Numbered from the stretch's first letter, positions 33,777-43,100 are shown. The stretch is 64,000 bases of DNA from SVTX01 sp045588675 (GCA_045588675.1 JAZNER010000016.1:1-64000), one strand, 5' to 3'. A program made the numbers and translations. Notes: generated by a model not told the origin, from the letters alone.

Positions 33777-34271
33777 TTATATGTTATACTCTACCTGTCC
33801 ACGCTCCATAGCAATTGCACCCGAGCGGCAAGACTCAACTATTTTGAATTTCTGGATATCCTCTATAAAGCCGTCAAGTCTTTGAGGAGTATCTGTCAGC
33901 TCGGCGACAATACAATCGCCCGTTTTATCAATAATTTTTGCTCCGTATATCGAAATAAGGCTTGCAAGCTTTTCGTTATCCTTTTCCTCGGGAGCAAATT
34001 TTACAAGCAAAATCTCGTGAATTAAGCTGAATGTCGGCTCAACCGAGAATATAAGCTTTGTTTCAACGAGCTTGTTTGTCTGCTTCATAATCTGACTGTA
34101 CGAGCGCTCGTCGCCGCTTGTCATAATTGTAATTCGTGAAATCTTTTCGTCCTGTGTCGGTGAAACTGTAAGCGAATCGATATTGAACCCTCTCTGAACA
34201 AAAAGCGAGGATATACGGGCCAGAACACCCGCATTATTTTCAACTAAAAGAACCATACACTGTTTTTTCAT
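33777..34271 (-). CDS. ilvN: Acetolactate synthase small (regulatory) subunit
   Basis: A 164-residue subunit: an N-terminal ACT domain (VLLVENNAGVLARISSLFVQRGFNIDSLTV) and a C-terminal ACT-like half ending in ESCRSGAIAMERG. It activates IlvB and gives valine feedback. The stop-to-start gap to ilvB is 17 bp. Confidence 0.95.
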   Translation of the reverse strand: MKKQCMVLLVENNAGVLARISSLFVQRGFNIDSLTVSPTQDEKISRITIMTSGDERSYSQIMKQTNKLVETKLIFSVEPTFSLIHEILLVKFAPEEKDNEKLASLISIYGAKIIDKTGDCIVAELTDTPQRLDGFIEDIQKFKIVESCRSGAIAMERGQVEYNI

Positions 34272-34288
34272 CTCTGCAAGTCCTCCAA

Positions 34289-35947
34289 TCAGTTAAAAAT
34301 AGTATCGTTTACGGTTTTGCCCGACGGTATCATTGGGAAAACCTTTTCGTCACGGTCAACTATACATTCAATCCAAACGGGACCGTCTGAATTCAAAGCT
34401 TCCTTCATAGCCGCTTCAAATTCTGCGGGGGTTTCACAACGGAAGCCCTTTCCGCCAAAGCCCTCGGCAACTGCCTTGTAGTTCGTCACTCTGTCAGGCT
34501 CGCTTGACGAGAACCTTCCGCCATAGAAGCTTTCCTGCCATTGATGAACCATTCCAAGCGCAGAATTATTGAAAATAACCGAAATTACGGGAAGCTTATA
34601 TGTCACGGCTGTGCAAAGCTCGTTCATATTCATATGGAAAGATCCGTCGCCTGTAAAATGAACGACCTTTTTATCAGGATTTGAAATCTGAGCACCAATT
34701 GCCGCGCCGTAGCCGTATCCCATAGTTCCAAGTCCGCCGCTTGTCAGGAAGTTACGGGACTTGGTATGGTGCAGGTACTGCGCCGCCCACATCTGATGCT
34801 GACCTACATCTGTTACATAGATGGCGTCTTCTCCCGCAAGAGCACAAGCAGTTTCGATTATAAAGTGGGGCTTGATTTCAGTTTCGCTGTCACAAGGCTT
34901 ATAATCCTCTGCTTTCCAATGCTCAATATGCTCATGCCAAGCATCGTGCCGTGCAGGTCTGATATGTTTATCCATCTCTGTAAGAACCGCCTTGACATCA
35001 CCCACAATACTGTAATCAGCAATGACATTCTTGCTGATTTCGCTCGGGTCAATGTCAATATGAACAATTCTCGCGTGAGGAGCAAACTTTTCACTGTTAA
35101 GGGCAACTCTGTCCGAAAAGCGAGTTCCTATTGCTATAAGCACGTCAGCTCTGCTTGCCGCACAGTTTGCGCTGTAATTTCCGTGCATTCCCATAAGACC
35201 AAGGTTATTTTTCTCGCCAAATCCAAGCACCCCTGCCGCCATAAGCGTATGTGCCGCAGGAATATCTGCCTTTTCAATCAAAGCGCGAAGTTCTTCGCCC
35301 GCCTCTGAAATCTTAACTCCTCCGCCAAAGTAGATAAACGGTCTTTCGCTTCGGTTGATAAGCTCGGCTACCTCTTTTACATTACCCTTGATTTTAGTTG
35401 TCCTTACAACCTTAACCGCTTCACGAGGCTCATAATTTGTCTTTGCAGCAGTTACATCCTTTGGAATGTCAATAAGAACGGGACCGGGACGTCCGCTGCC
35501 CGCGATTTCAAACGCGCGGCGAACTGTGTCAGCCAGCTCTTCAACTCTGCGAACAACAAAATTGTGCTTTGTAATAGGCATCGTAATGCCCGTAATATAA
35601 ACCTCCTGAAAGCTATCGCAGCCAATCAAGGGGCTGGGTACGTTTCCTGTAATCGCAACCATAGGAACGCTGTCCATATAAGCAGTCGCAATTCCCGTTA
35701 CCAGATTTGTAGCACCGGGACCGCTGGTCGCAATAACCACGCCCGTCTTGCCTGTTGCTCTCGCGTAGCCGTCAGCGGCGTGCGAAGCTCCCTGCTCGTG
35801 CGCTGTCATATAATGTGTGATTTTATCGCTGTATTTATATAACGCGTCATAAATGTTCAACACCGAGCCTCCCGGATAACCAAAGACGGTATCAACTCCC
35901 TGCTCAAGTAAAACATTAACTAAAATTTCAGAACCGTTTAAAACCAT
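34289..35947 (-). CDS. ilvB: Acetolactate synthase large subunit
   Basis: A 552-residue thiamine-diphosphate and FAD enzyme that makes acetolactate (Val/Leu) or acetohydroxybutyrate (Ile). VLLEQGVDTVFGYPGGSVLNIYDAL (catalytic Glu region), HEQGASHAADGYARATGK, the FAD domain, and the ThDP motif TGDGSFHMNMNELCTAVTYKLPVISVIFNN are all present. It is the first structural gene after the Leu T-box leader; an AGGAGG site is just before the ATG. Confidence 0.96.
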   Translation of the reverse strand: MVLNGSEILVNVLLEQGVDTVFGYPGGSVLNIYDALYKYSDKITHYMTAHEQGASHAADGYARATGKTGVVIATSGPGATNLVTGIATAYMDSVPMVAITGNVPSPLIGCDSFQEVYITGITMPITKHNFVVRRVEELADTVRRAFEIAGSGRPGPVLIDIPKDVTAAKTNYEPREAVKVVRTTKIKGNVKEVAELINRSERPFIYFGGGVKISEAGEELRALIEKADIPAAHTLMAAGVLGFGEKNNLGLMGMHGNYSANCAASRADVLIAIGTRFSDRVALNSEKFAPHARIVHIDIDPSEISKNVIADYSIVGDVKAVLTEMDKHIRPARHDAWHEHIEHWKAEDYKPCDSETEIKPHFIIETACALAGEDAIYVTDVGQHQMWAAQYLHHTKSRNFLTSGGLGTMGYGYGAAIGAQISNPDKKVVHFTGDGSFHMNMNELCTAVTYKLPVISVIFNNSALGMVHQWQESFYGGRFSSSEPDRVTNYKAVAEGFGGKGFRCETPAEFEAAMKEALNSDGPVWIECIVDRDEKVFPMIPSGKTVNDTIFN

Positions 35948-36011
35948 TTTTACCTCCTTTTTCGGTCTTTTTATAGTATGATTAGTGCAAAATTTTTATA
36001 AAAAGCAAGAA

Positions 36012-36290
36012 AACCCTTGCCTCTTCTAAAAAAGAGACAAAGGTTCATAAAAAACTCTCTGCGGTACCACTCTTATTGTCGATATCGACCACTCTGCTTT
36101 TACCTATCAGTAAAACTGTCCGTGATAACGGGGACTCTGCCGTTTGCTCCTACACAACCGTCCGGCCTTCGGGCAACTGCTCCGGAATGAGCTTCATCTG
36201 CATACTGCACCGATTCGCATCACCCATCGGCTTTCTGGAGCATTTGCAAGATTACTGATTTCCTTCTTCGCATTTAAAGAAATATTGTGC
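36012..36290 (-). promoter_or_regulatory. T-box riboswitch leader, probable Leu (CUC) specifier
   Basis: Minus-strand leader of ilvB. The 14-nt T-box core GAGTGGTACCGCAGAG lies at 36057-36072. The terminator stem AACCTTTGTCTC / GAGGCAAGGGTT (36012-36045) with a T-rich tail is just before ilvB. Stem I is upstream, with an apical GGTGATGCGAATCGG-like hairpin and a specifier loop GAAG-CTC-A; CTC is at 36189-36191. An uncharged Leu tRNA would pair with the CUC and the T-box and prevent termination. The specifier call is by eye and could be off by register. Confidence 0.9.
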
Positions 36291-36292
36291 TT

Positions 36293-36321
36293 ATTATAAC
36301 ACAAAGTAAACCCTTTGTCAA
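36293..36321 (-). promoter_or_regulatory. Sigma-A promoter of the ilv-leu operon
   Basis: Minus-strand consensus TTGACA and TATAAT with a 17-bp spacer, at the 5' end of the T-box leader. Confidence 0.9.
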
Positions 36322-36418
36322 GAAAAAAACTAAAACTTTTTTCTTTTTTAATGAAATATGTGTTTTTTTACATATTTTTTGCAATTTTTATAAATCAATC
36401 CTGCAAAATTACCAAAGC

Positions 36419-36790
36419 TTAAAGCTCGGCAATTACCTCAACCTCAACCAAAACATTTTTGGGAAGCTGCTTTGCCGCTACGCAGGAGCGCGCGGGCTTG
36501 CCTGTGAAATACTTGCCGTAAACCTCATTAAAAGCTGCAAAATCTGCCATATCAGAGAGGAAGCAAGTGGTCTTGACCGCCCTTTCTATGCTTGTTCCCG
36601 CTTCTGTGAGCACGGCGCAAAGATTCTTACAAACCTGCTCGGTCTGTCCCTCTATCGTATTCGCCTCAACCGCGCCGCTTTCGGGATTGATAGCAATTTG
36701 TCCTGATGTGAAAACAAGATTACCTACCTTGACCGCCTGTGAATACGGGCCGATTGCGTCGGGCGCATTTTTTGTATAAACTTTTTCCAT
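36419..36790 (-). CDS. ridA: RidA-family enamine/imine deaminase
   Basis: A 123-residue trimeric protein: VYTKNAPDAIGPYSQAVKVGNLVFTSGQIAINPESG at the start, then QTEQVCKNLCAVLTEAG, and the active-site Arg/Glu in RSCVAAKQLPKNVLVEVEVIAEL. It hydrolyses the reactive 2-aminoacrylate/2-aminocrotonate released by PLP dehydratases. Here it follows ilvA by 42 bp on the same strand, so the enzyme that makes the toxic imine and the one that removes it are co-expressed. Confidence 0.95.
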   Translation of the reverse strand: MEKVYTKNAPDAIGPYSQAVKVGNLVFTSGQIAINPESGAVEANTIEGQTEQVCKNLCAVLTEAGTSIERAVKTTCFLSDMADFAAFNEVYGKYFTGKPARSCVAAKQLPKNVLVEVEVIAEL

Positions 36791-36832
36791 TTGTATCTCC
36801 GTTCTGCCGTTTGGCGAGTGTATTCTTTTTTA

Positions 36833-38026
36833 TCAAACCAACTTAAATCCCGCGTGTGTCAGGGCTTGTGTAATATCCTTAATGTGTTCTTGATTTCTCG
36901 TTTCAAGGACGATTCTCAAATAGCAACCGTTAATATCCATAGTTTCACTTGCTCTTTCGTGATGCACCGAGGTAACATTTCCGCCGTGCGACGCGATAAT
37001 CGTTGAAACCTCCTGAAGCTGACCGGGCTTATCCATAAGCTCGATACACAAGGTGCAGTTTCTTCCCGTCATCAAAAGACCTCTCTTGATTACACGCGAA
37101 AGAATTGTAACATCTATATTACCGCCAGAAACAACAGCAACGACCTTCTTATTTTTAATAGGAAGCTTATTGAACATAACTGCCGCCACAGATACAGCTC
37201 CCGCGCCCTCGGCAATCAGCTTGTGCTGTTCGATAAGAGCCAAAATTGCCGATGATATCTCTCCCTCGCTGACGGTCACGATTTCGTCAACATACTTGGA
37301 GCACAAATCAAATGTATTCTCACCGGGCTCCTTGACCGCAATTCCGTCCGCGATAGTTGACACGCTCGCAAGTCTTTCTCTTTTGCCGTTTTTTATAGCG
37401 TTGAACATACTCGGAGCGCCTGCTGCCTGCACGCCGTAAACCTTGATATTCGGCTTCAACTGCTTTAGCGCATAGGCAACACCCGAAATAAGACCGCCGC
37501 CACCGACAGGAACTACCACGGCGTCAACATCCTCAAGCTCCTCGATAATTTCAAGAGCAATCGTTCCCTGACCCGCAATAACATTGTCGTCATCAAACGG
37601 GTGAACAAAGGTGTATCCCTTCTCATCTCTCAATTCAAGCGCGCGGTTGTACGCGTCGTCATAAACGCCTTTAACCATAACGACCTCTGCGCCATAGCTC
37701 TTGGTTGCCTCTACCTTTGAGATAGGCGCGCCGTCGGGGAGGCAGATAACCGCTTTAATTCCGTATTTCTGCGCCGCAAGAGCAACTCCCTGCGCGTGAT
37801 TTCCCGCAGAACACGCGATAACGCCCTTCGCCTTTTCATCATCGCTCAATTGAGAAATCATATATCCCGCTCCTCTGACCTTAAATGAGCCTGTCACTTG
37901 CAGGTTTTCAGGCTTTAAGTAAAGAGAACATTCTGGGTTGATTTTCGGCGAACGGATAAGCGCTGTTTTTCTCACCACATTGCGAAGCGCATACGCCGCG
38001 TGGTAAACTTTGTCAAGTGTAAGCAT
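36833..38026 (-). CDS. ilvA: Threonine ammonia-lyase with C-terminal ACT domain
   Basis: A 397-residue PLP enzyme giving 2-ketobutyrate from Thr, the entry to Ile. PLP Lys lies in TGSFKVRGAGYMIS, the phosphate-binding glycines in VPVGGGGLISGVAYAL. An ACT domain (about 325-397, CTLCIELMDKPGQLQEVSTII) is the probable Ile feedback site. Length resembles the TdcB-with-ACT type more than the E. coli IlvA with two ACT-like domains. The Ile T-box upstream supports a biosynthetic role. Confidence 0.94.
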   Translation of the reverse strand: MLTLDKVYHAAYALRNVVRKTALIRSPKINPECSLYLKPENLQVTGSFKVRGAGYMISQLSDDEKAKGVIACSAGNHAQGVALAAQKYGIKAVICLPDGAPISKVEATKSYGAEVVMVKGVYDDAYNRALELRDEKGYTFVHPFDDDNVIAGQGTIALEIIEELEDVDAVVVPVGGGGLISGVAYALKQLKPNIKVYGVQAAGAPSMFNAIKNGKRERLASVSTIADGIAVKEPGENTFDLCSKYVDEIVTVSEGEISSAILALIEQHKLIAEGAGAVSVAAVMFNKLPIKNKKVVAVVSGGNIDVTILSRVIKRGLLMTGRNCTLCIELMDKPGQLQEVSTIIASHGGNVTSVHHERASETMDINGCYLRIVLETRNQEHIKDITQALTHAGFKLV

Positions 38027-38070
38027 TGTTTAAATTGTCCTTTCTTGTTTGTTTTCGGGCAAAAAACAAA

Positions 38071-38368
38071 AAATGCCCATCTCTCAAAGAGACGAAGGCA
38101 TTTAAATAAACTCGCTCTGTTGAGGCAAGTAGTTATCATTATTGCTTCCGCGGTACCACTCTTTTTGTCAATACTGACCTCTCTGTCCGTACAGTCATAC
38201 GGCTTCCTTTAACGCAGGATTACGCGCCAATCTACTTATACCTAAATCGGCACTTTGGGTGGCGAGCTCCGGGGTGATTTAACAATAAAAACAGCTTTGC
38301 CGTTTTCCACCGCACACGGCTCTCTGTAAAAGCGTCAGTATGTCGCTCCCCTTCTATGCTATAATATT
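38071..38368 (-). promoter_or_regulatory. T-box riboswitch leader, probable Ile (AUC) specifier
   Basis: Minus-strand leader of ilvA. The T-box core GAGTGGTACCGCGGAA is at 38146-38161. The terminator stem AAATGCC...GGCATTT plus TCTC/GAGA inner pairs (38071-38103) with a T6 tail lies before the gene. The specifier loop candidate is TTAA-ATC-A (ATC at 38276-38278), the same position relative to Stem I as CTC in the ilvB leader. The specifier is inferred by eye. Confidence 0.88.
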
Positions 38369-38397
38369 ATAATACTCTTTTTTCAAGTTAAAGTCAA
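38369..38397 (-). promoter_or_regulatory. Sigma-A promoter of ilvA-ridA
   Basis: Minus-strand TTGACT and TATTAT with a 17-bp spacer at the 5' end of the Ile T-box leader. Confidence 0.7.
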
Positions 38398-38496
38398 TAT
38401 CAAATTTGTAGAATTGATTTAAAATATGAAAGCATTTTTTGTCTATTTTGATAAACCTCGACAAAAACGCCAATATCAAGCGACATAAATAAAAAA

Positions 38497-38537
38497 ACAA
38501 CCGATATTCTCACTCCGAAAAGGCTAATATCGGTTGT
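38497..38537 (-). terminator. Terminator after the DUF1846 gene
   Basis: ACAACCGATATT / AATATCGGTTGT perfect stem followed by T7 on the minus strand. Confidence 0.9.
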
Positions 38538-38549
38538 ATTGATTAATAA

Positions 38550-40037
38550 TTATTTTGCGTGATAAAGCTTTTTAACCTGATAATAGGGGTTACAGGTTAC
38601 ATTAAGACCAAGCTTTTTAAAGGTTCTGGTATCGGTCATGGCAAGAATTACCGAGGAATGCACCTCGCAGCCCTTTAACTCGTCAAGCTTTGAAAGAGCT
38701 AATGCGGCTGTCTTTGAGGTCACCGCGCTGATCGCAAGCGCAATAAGAACTTCGTCTATATGAAGTCTTGGGTTTCTGTTGCCCAGGTGGTCAACCTTCA
38801 AATGCTGCACAGGCTCGATAATAGAGCGAGAGATCAAGTCAACGCTGTCGTCTATATTCGCAAGATGCTTAAGCGCGTTCAGAATAAGCGCAGAGCTTGC
38901 ACCGAGAAGCGAGGAAGTCTTTCCTGTAATAATAGTTCCGTCCTCAAGCTGCACAGCCGCCGCCGGAACTCCCGTCGCATCTGCCTTTGCGGTTGCCGCC
39001 GCAACAACAGGTCTGTCAGCAATCGTAAGATTTGCTTGCTTCATAAGCAAATCAAGCTTTCTTACAACATCTGCTGTATTCATATTTTCCTTTTGCTCGC
39101 AAAGAGCCGTATAATATCTTCGAATGATCTCCTGATTTGACGCCTCGATTACCACCTTGTCATCAACTATACAGTTGCCAGCCATATTCACTCCCATATC
39201 TGTCGGTGATTTATATGGAGATGAGCCGTATATTTTTTTGAACATTGCGTCAACTACGGGAAAAACCTCAACATCTCTGTTATAGTTTACGGCAGTTTCA
39301 CCGTAAGCTTCAAGATGGAAGGGGTCAATCATATTGACGTCATTTAGGTCGGCAGTTGCCGCCTCGTACGCCATATTTACGGGGTGCTTCAAAGGAAGGT
39401 TCCATATCGGGAAGGTTTCAAACTTAGCATATCCCGATTTTACTCCGCGTTGATTTTCGTGATAGAGCTGCGACAGGCAGGTTGCCATCTTTCCGCTTCC
39501 GGGACCGGGCGCGGTTACGATAATCAGCTGTCTTGTCGTTTCAATATATTCATTTTTGCCGTATCCGTCGTCACTGACTATTCCTTCAATATTATATGGA
39601 TAGCCGGGAATTGTATAGTGGCGGTAAACCTTAACTCCAAGCGCTTCCAGCTTCTGTGCAAAGGTTTCAGCTGACGACTGTGACTCATATCTTGTAAGCA
39701 CCACACTGCCAACATAAAGACCTACGCTTCGGAAAGCATCAATAAGCCTTAAAACATCAAGGTCGTATGTTATACCAAGGTCGCCTCTGACCTTGTTCTT
39801 TTCAATATCCCCTGAATTGATTGCTATGACGATCTCAGCTTCATCCTTGAGCTGAAGAAGCATTTGAAGCTTACTGTCGGGCGCAAAGCCGGGCAAAACA
39901 CGAGAGGCGTGGTAGTCGTCAAAAAGCTTTCCGCCAAATTCAAGATAAAGCTTTCCGCCAAACTGTGCTATCCTCTCTCTGATATGCTTTGATTGAAGAA
40001 ACAGATATTTGTCATTATCAAACCCGATTTTACACAT
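38550..40037 (-). CDS. DUF1846-family (UPF0371) protein
   Basis: A 495-residue cytosolic protein matching DUF1846 throughout: KIGFDNDKYLFLQSKHIRERIAQFGGKLYLEFGGKLFDDYHASRVLPGF at the start, TAPGPGSGKMATCLSQLYHE (a P-loop-like GPGSGK), and KSPTDMGVNMAGNCI. Structures of relatives suggest a phosphotransferase-type fold, but the reaction is not established. A GAAAGG site precedes the ATG. It lies 66 bp after pfkA on the same strand, with no hairpin between, so co-transcription is likely. Confidence 0.92.
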   Translation of the reverse strand: MCKIGFDNDKYLFLQSKHIRERIAQFGGKLYLEFGGKLFDDYHASRVLPGFAPDSKLQMLLQLKDEAEIVIAINSGDIEKNKVRGDLGITYDLDVLRLIDAFRSVGLYVGSVVLTRYESQSSAETFAQKLEALGVKVYRHYTIPGYPYNIEGIVSDDGYGKNEYIETTRQLIIVTAPGPGSGKMATCLSQLYHENQRGVKSGYAKFETFPIWNLPLKHPVNMAYEAATADLNDVNMIDPFHLEAYGETAVNYNRDVEVFPVVDAMFKKIYGSSPYKSPTDMGVNMAGNCIVDDKVVIEASNQEIIRRYYTALCEQKENMNTADVVRKLDLLMKQANLTIADRPVVAAATAKADATGVPAAAVQLEDGTIITGKTSSLLGASSALILNALKHLANIDDSVDLISRSIIEPVQHLKVDHLGNRNPRLHIDEVLIALAISAVTSKTAALALSKLDELKGCEVHSSVILAMTDTRTFKKLGLNVTCNPYYQVKKLYHAK

Positions 40038-40102
40038 TACATAACGCCTTTCGATTTTTTATAATTATGATACCGTTTACGGTCGTCTTGCTGCCGAACA
40101 AA

Positions 40103-41179
40103 TTAAATGCCTATCTGGAAGGACATCTCGTAGAGCTGTTCTATCTTCGCCTGTCTGAATGCGCATTCCGACTTCATCTGGGCAATAGTGTCTGGGCTGA
40201 AATTATCAAGATCTCCGTCCTTAAGCTTATTTTTATACATACGGTCAAGCATAAGAGCATAGTTTATATCAACATTTGATATTTTGCCGTCCTTAACACA
40301 CATAACAACATTGCTCTTACCCTCAAGCAAGCAGCTGACAGCTCCCGCTCCCATTTGAGTTGCGGTAAGTCTGTCGCGAAGTGTGGGCGAGCCGCCGCGA
40401 ACTACGTGACCAAGACGGGCAAATTTCGTTTCAATTCCTGTTTCAGCCTGAAGCTTTTCCACAAAATACTCGCTGTATGTGTGGTCGTGATTGAGTGACA
40501 TTCCTTCTGCGAAAACGCCAATCATTCCTCTCTTGCCAACATCTCTCGCACGCTTGAATTTTTCAATCGCATACTGCTCGTCAAAAGCAACCTCCGGAAT
40601 AGCTATAACCACCGCTCCCGACGAAATGCCCGCATATAGAGCAATCATACCACAATCGCGGCCCATAACCTCAATAATGTTGCATCTTGCATGCGACTCA
40701 CAGGTCTCACGCAATGAGCCAACGAGAGAAAGCACAGTATTCATAGCTGTATCAAAGCCTATCGTATATTCTGTAGCTGTTATGTCGTTATCAATAGTAC
40801 AAGGAATTCCGATTGAAGGAATCCCATGATTTGTCAAATCAGTCGCTCCGCGGAACGTACCGTCACCGCCGAGGGCTATAACTGCATCTATCTGATTTTC
40901 CTCACAGGTCTTTATAGCCTTTGCCATTCCTTCCTCTGTTTTAAATTCGGGACAGCGAGAGGAATAGAGCACAGTTCCTCCGTGCGTTATTATATTAGAA
41001 ACGGAATGGGTATCAAGGGGCTTAACATTGCCGTTGATAAGGCCGTTATATCCCTCATAAATTCCAACTACCTCAATACCCTCGGACAGAGCCTTTCTTA
41101 TTGCCGCTCTTATCGCCGCGTTCATACCGGGCGCATCGCCTCCCGAGGTGAGTATTCCGATTTTTCTGAACTTTGCCAT
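40103..41179 (-). CDS. pfkA: 6-phosphofructokinase (ATP-type)
   Basis: A 358-residue glycolytic kinase, longer than the 320-residue standard by a C-terminal extension. ILTSGGDAPGMNAAIRAAI (ATP loop), GGDGTFRGA (Gly in the position that favours ATP rather than pyrophosphate) and PCTIDNDITATEYTIGFDTA (catalytic TIDND) are conserved. The GVFAEGMS and HVVRGGSPTLRDR segments bind fructose-6-phosphate. Confidence 0.95.
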   Translation of the reverse strand: MAKFRKIGILTSGGDAPGMNAAIRAAIRKALSEGIEVVGIYEGYNGLINGNVKPLDTHSVSNIITHGGTVLYSSRCPEFKTEEGMAKAIKTCEENQIDAVIALGGDGTFRGATDLTNHGIPSIGIPCTIDNDITATEYTIGFDTAMNTVLSLVGSLRETCESHARCNIIEVMGRDCGMIALYAGISSGAVVIAIPEVAFDEQYAIEKFKRARDVGKRGMIGVFAEGMSLNHDHTYSEYFVEKLQAETGIETKFARLGHVVRGGSPTLRDRLTATQMGAGAVSCLLEGKSNVVMCVKDGKISNVDINYALMLDRMYKNKLKDGDLDNFSPDTIAQMKSECAFRQAKIEQLYEMSFQIGI

Positions 41180-41373
41180 GTTTTCCTCCGTATGCCATCA
41201 GGCACTAAACAAAAATTATATGCTACTTGTGTAAAATATTACATTTTAAAACACATATATATATTTTAATATATTTTTAGACTAAAATCAATAGTTTATT
41301 AAAAATTTATCAATCACACATTCAACAAATTTTGACAACTACTGTTGATTAAAAAATGACAATTGCACAAAAT

Positions 41374-41925
41374 TCAACCGTTTTTAACAATTTCCGAAAG
41401 CTTATGAGCAAGAAATTCAGCCGTTGCCCTCCTTATATAGTCGCGTCCGCGATTACATATGGAAAGCCTGAATGAATAACAAAAATCACAAGATGCAACA
41501 GATACGAACACCGTACCGACAGGTGCATCCTCTCTCCCACCGTCAGGCCCTGCAAAGCCGGTTGCTGAAATTGCAAAATCTGTCTTGAAGGTCTCTCTTG
41601 CTCTTTGAGCCATTTCTGCCGCGACCTCAAAGCTTACCTCGCTCACTCTGTCAATTGTTTCGCGTCTTACTCCAAGATTATTTATTTTAACCTCGTTTGT
41701 ATATGTAATCATACCGCCGCAAAAAACACTTGACGCTCCGCTGACATCAGTTATCAGCTTACCGATAAGCCCTCCAGTGCAGGATTCTGCAACTGATAAC
41801 GTCTTGTTTTGGGCGGCAAGAAGCTTGACTAAACGAACAAAGCTGTCGCTTTGAAAGCAATTATTCTGCGCAGCTGTGATTTTCAGAATTTCGTCACCCG
41901 AAACATTAGCGTTCAACAACTCCAT
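41374..41925 (-). CDS. pncC: CinA C-terminal domain protein (nicotinamide-nucleotide amidase)
   Basis: A 183-residue protein with only the PncC domain of CinA: TLSVAESCTGGLIGKLITDVSGASSVFCGGMITYTNEVK (catalytic Ser in ESCTGG) and FAISATGFAGPDGGREDAPVGTVFVSVA. It deamidates NMN in pyridine nucleotide salvage. About 25 extra residues lead the domain. It is divergent from the radical SAM gene. Confidence 0.92.
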   Translation of the reverse strand: MELLNANVSGDEILKITAAQNNCFQSDSFVRLVKLLAAQNKTLSVAESCTGGLIGKLITDVSGASSVFCGGMITYTNEVKINNLGVRRETIDRVSEVSFEVAAEMAQRARETFKTDFAISATGFAGPDGGREDAPVGTVFVSVASCDFCYSFRLSICNRGRDYIRRATAEFLAHKLSEIVKNG

Positions 41926-42019
41926 AATGACTTACCTCTTACAATATAATCAACATATTAATTATACCACCCGGTACGCTCAAAGTAAAGAGCAAAAACG
42001 AAAAATTTAAAATTTATTA

Positions 42020-42048
42020 TTGAAAAAGGTTGTAATTTGCTGTATAAT
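42020..42048 (+). promoter_or_regulatory. Sigma-A promoter of the radical SAM gene
   Basis: TTGAAA and TATAAT with a 17-bp spacer, about 30 bp before the ATG. Confidence 0.75.
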
Positions 42049-42076
42049 TTTTATATGACATTAACGGAGGTTTTTT

Positions 42077-42952
42077 ATGAGCAAATGTAATCTTTGCCCA
42101 AGGGGCTGTCTTGCAGAGCGCGAGCTTGGCGAGCGCGGTCTTTGCGGGGTTGGAAGCCGGTTTAAAATATCTAAAATAATGCTGCATCTTTGGGAAGAGC
42201 CCTGCATCTCAGGCCAAGGCGGTGCGGGCACTGTGTTTTTTGCAGGCTGTAATCTCCATTGTGTATATTGTCAGAACAAGGCTATCAGCAACGGCGGCTC
42301 GGGTCGTGAAATGAATGAAAATGAGCTTGAAAAAGAGATTTTTTCTCTTGCCCAGCGCGGCGCGGAATGCATTGAATTTGTTACTCCCACACACTATACT
42401 CTGTCACTTGCAAGGCTTCTTGAGAAAATCAAGCCGAAGCTCTCAATTCCTGTTGTCTGGAACAGCAGTGGCTACGAGAGCGTATCCTCTCTTTCTCTGC
42501 TTGACGGTCTTGTTGACATTTATCTCCCTGACTTTAAATATTGTTCGGGCGAGCTCGCCAAAAAATATTCCAACGCCGAAAATTACCCTGATATTGCCAT
42601 TTCAGCGCTTCAGGAAATGAAAAGACAGGTTGGTCCGCCTCAATTTGACGCGGTGGGGATGGTGAAAAGCGGACTTATAGTGCGCCATTTAGTGCTTCCA
42701 TCTCACAGAAAAGATTCAATTGAGGCCTTAAAGCTTCTTGCCGAGCAGATAGGAGCGGAAAATATGAAGCTAAGCCTTATGAGCCAATACACGCCCGATT
42801 TTTACACCGACGGAAAATTCAAAAACCTTGAGCGGCGAGTTACATCATTTGAATACAACAGTGTTATGTCGGCAGCTATTGACTTGGGATTTGACGGATA
42901 TTTCCAGCAAATGTCCTCGGCAGACAAGAAATTTACGCCGAATTTTGAATAG
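42077..42952 (+). CDS. Radical SAM protein, PflA-like (PflX/AmmeMemoRadiSam-related)
   Basis: A 291-residue radical SAM enzyme. The N-terminus has its own Cys set (CNLCPRGCLAERELGERGLCG), followed by the [4Fe-4S] SAM motif FAGCNLHCVYCQN (CxxxCxxC). LPDFKYC and VRHLVLPSHR match the PflX group annotated as putative pyruvate formate-lyase activating enzymes. The true target is not known, and it is over 10 kb from the glycyl radical enzyme at the window end, so it is unlikely to be that enzyme's dedicated activase. Confidence 0.9.
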   Translation: MSKCNLCPRGCLAERELGERGLCGVGSRFKISKIMLHLWEEPCISGQGGAGTVFFAGCNLHCVYCQNKAISNGGSGREMNENELEKEIFSLAQRGAECIEFVTPTHYTLSLARLLEKIKPKLSIPVVWNSSGYESVSSLSLLDGLVDIYLPDFKYCSGELAKKYSNAENYPDIAISALQEMKRQVGPPQFDAVGMVKSGLIVRHLVLPSHRKDSIEALKLLAEQIGAENMKLSLMSQYTPDFYTDGKFKNLERRVTSFEYNSVMSAAIDLGFDGYFQQMSSADKKFTPNFE

Positions 42953-42982
42953 CATTTAAAACAGCCGTTAAAATATACAAAA

Positions 42983-43010
42983 GCAAGGGTACATTCACCC
43001 TTGTTTTTTT
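42983..43010 (+). terminator. Terminator after the radical SAM gene
   Basis: CAAGGGT / ACCCTTG stem followed by T7. Confidence 0.85.
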
Positions 43011-43033
43011 ACACGAATTTATTAAAAAGGTAC

Positions 43034-43062
43034 TTGCAAAACGGTGCTGACAGTGATATAAT
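43034..43062 (+). promoter_or_regulatory. Sigma-A promoter of the marR-ABC operon
   Basis: TTGCAA and TATAAT with a 17-bp spacer. Confidence 0.8.
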
Positions 43063-43070
43063 ATAAAACA

Positions 43071-43100
43071 GTTAACCGATTAACTGTTAATTGGTTAATT
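43071..43100 (+). promoter_or_regulatory. Tandem operator, probable MarR autoregulatory site
   Basis: Two copies of TTAAYYGRTTAAYT, 15 bp apart, immediately downstream of the -10. Each is itself near-palindromic (TTAA...TTAA). The position suits repression of transcription start by the encoded MarR protein. Confidence 0.75.

Noticed and set aside
42077..42952. Radical SAM gene as activase of the glycyl radical enzyme
   Set aside because: It matches the PflX-type group and is more than 20 kb from the enzyme in a separate unit. A dedicated activase is expected next to the enzyme beyond the window.
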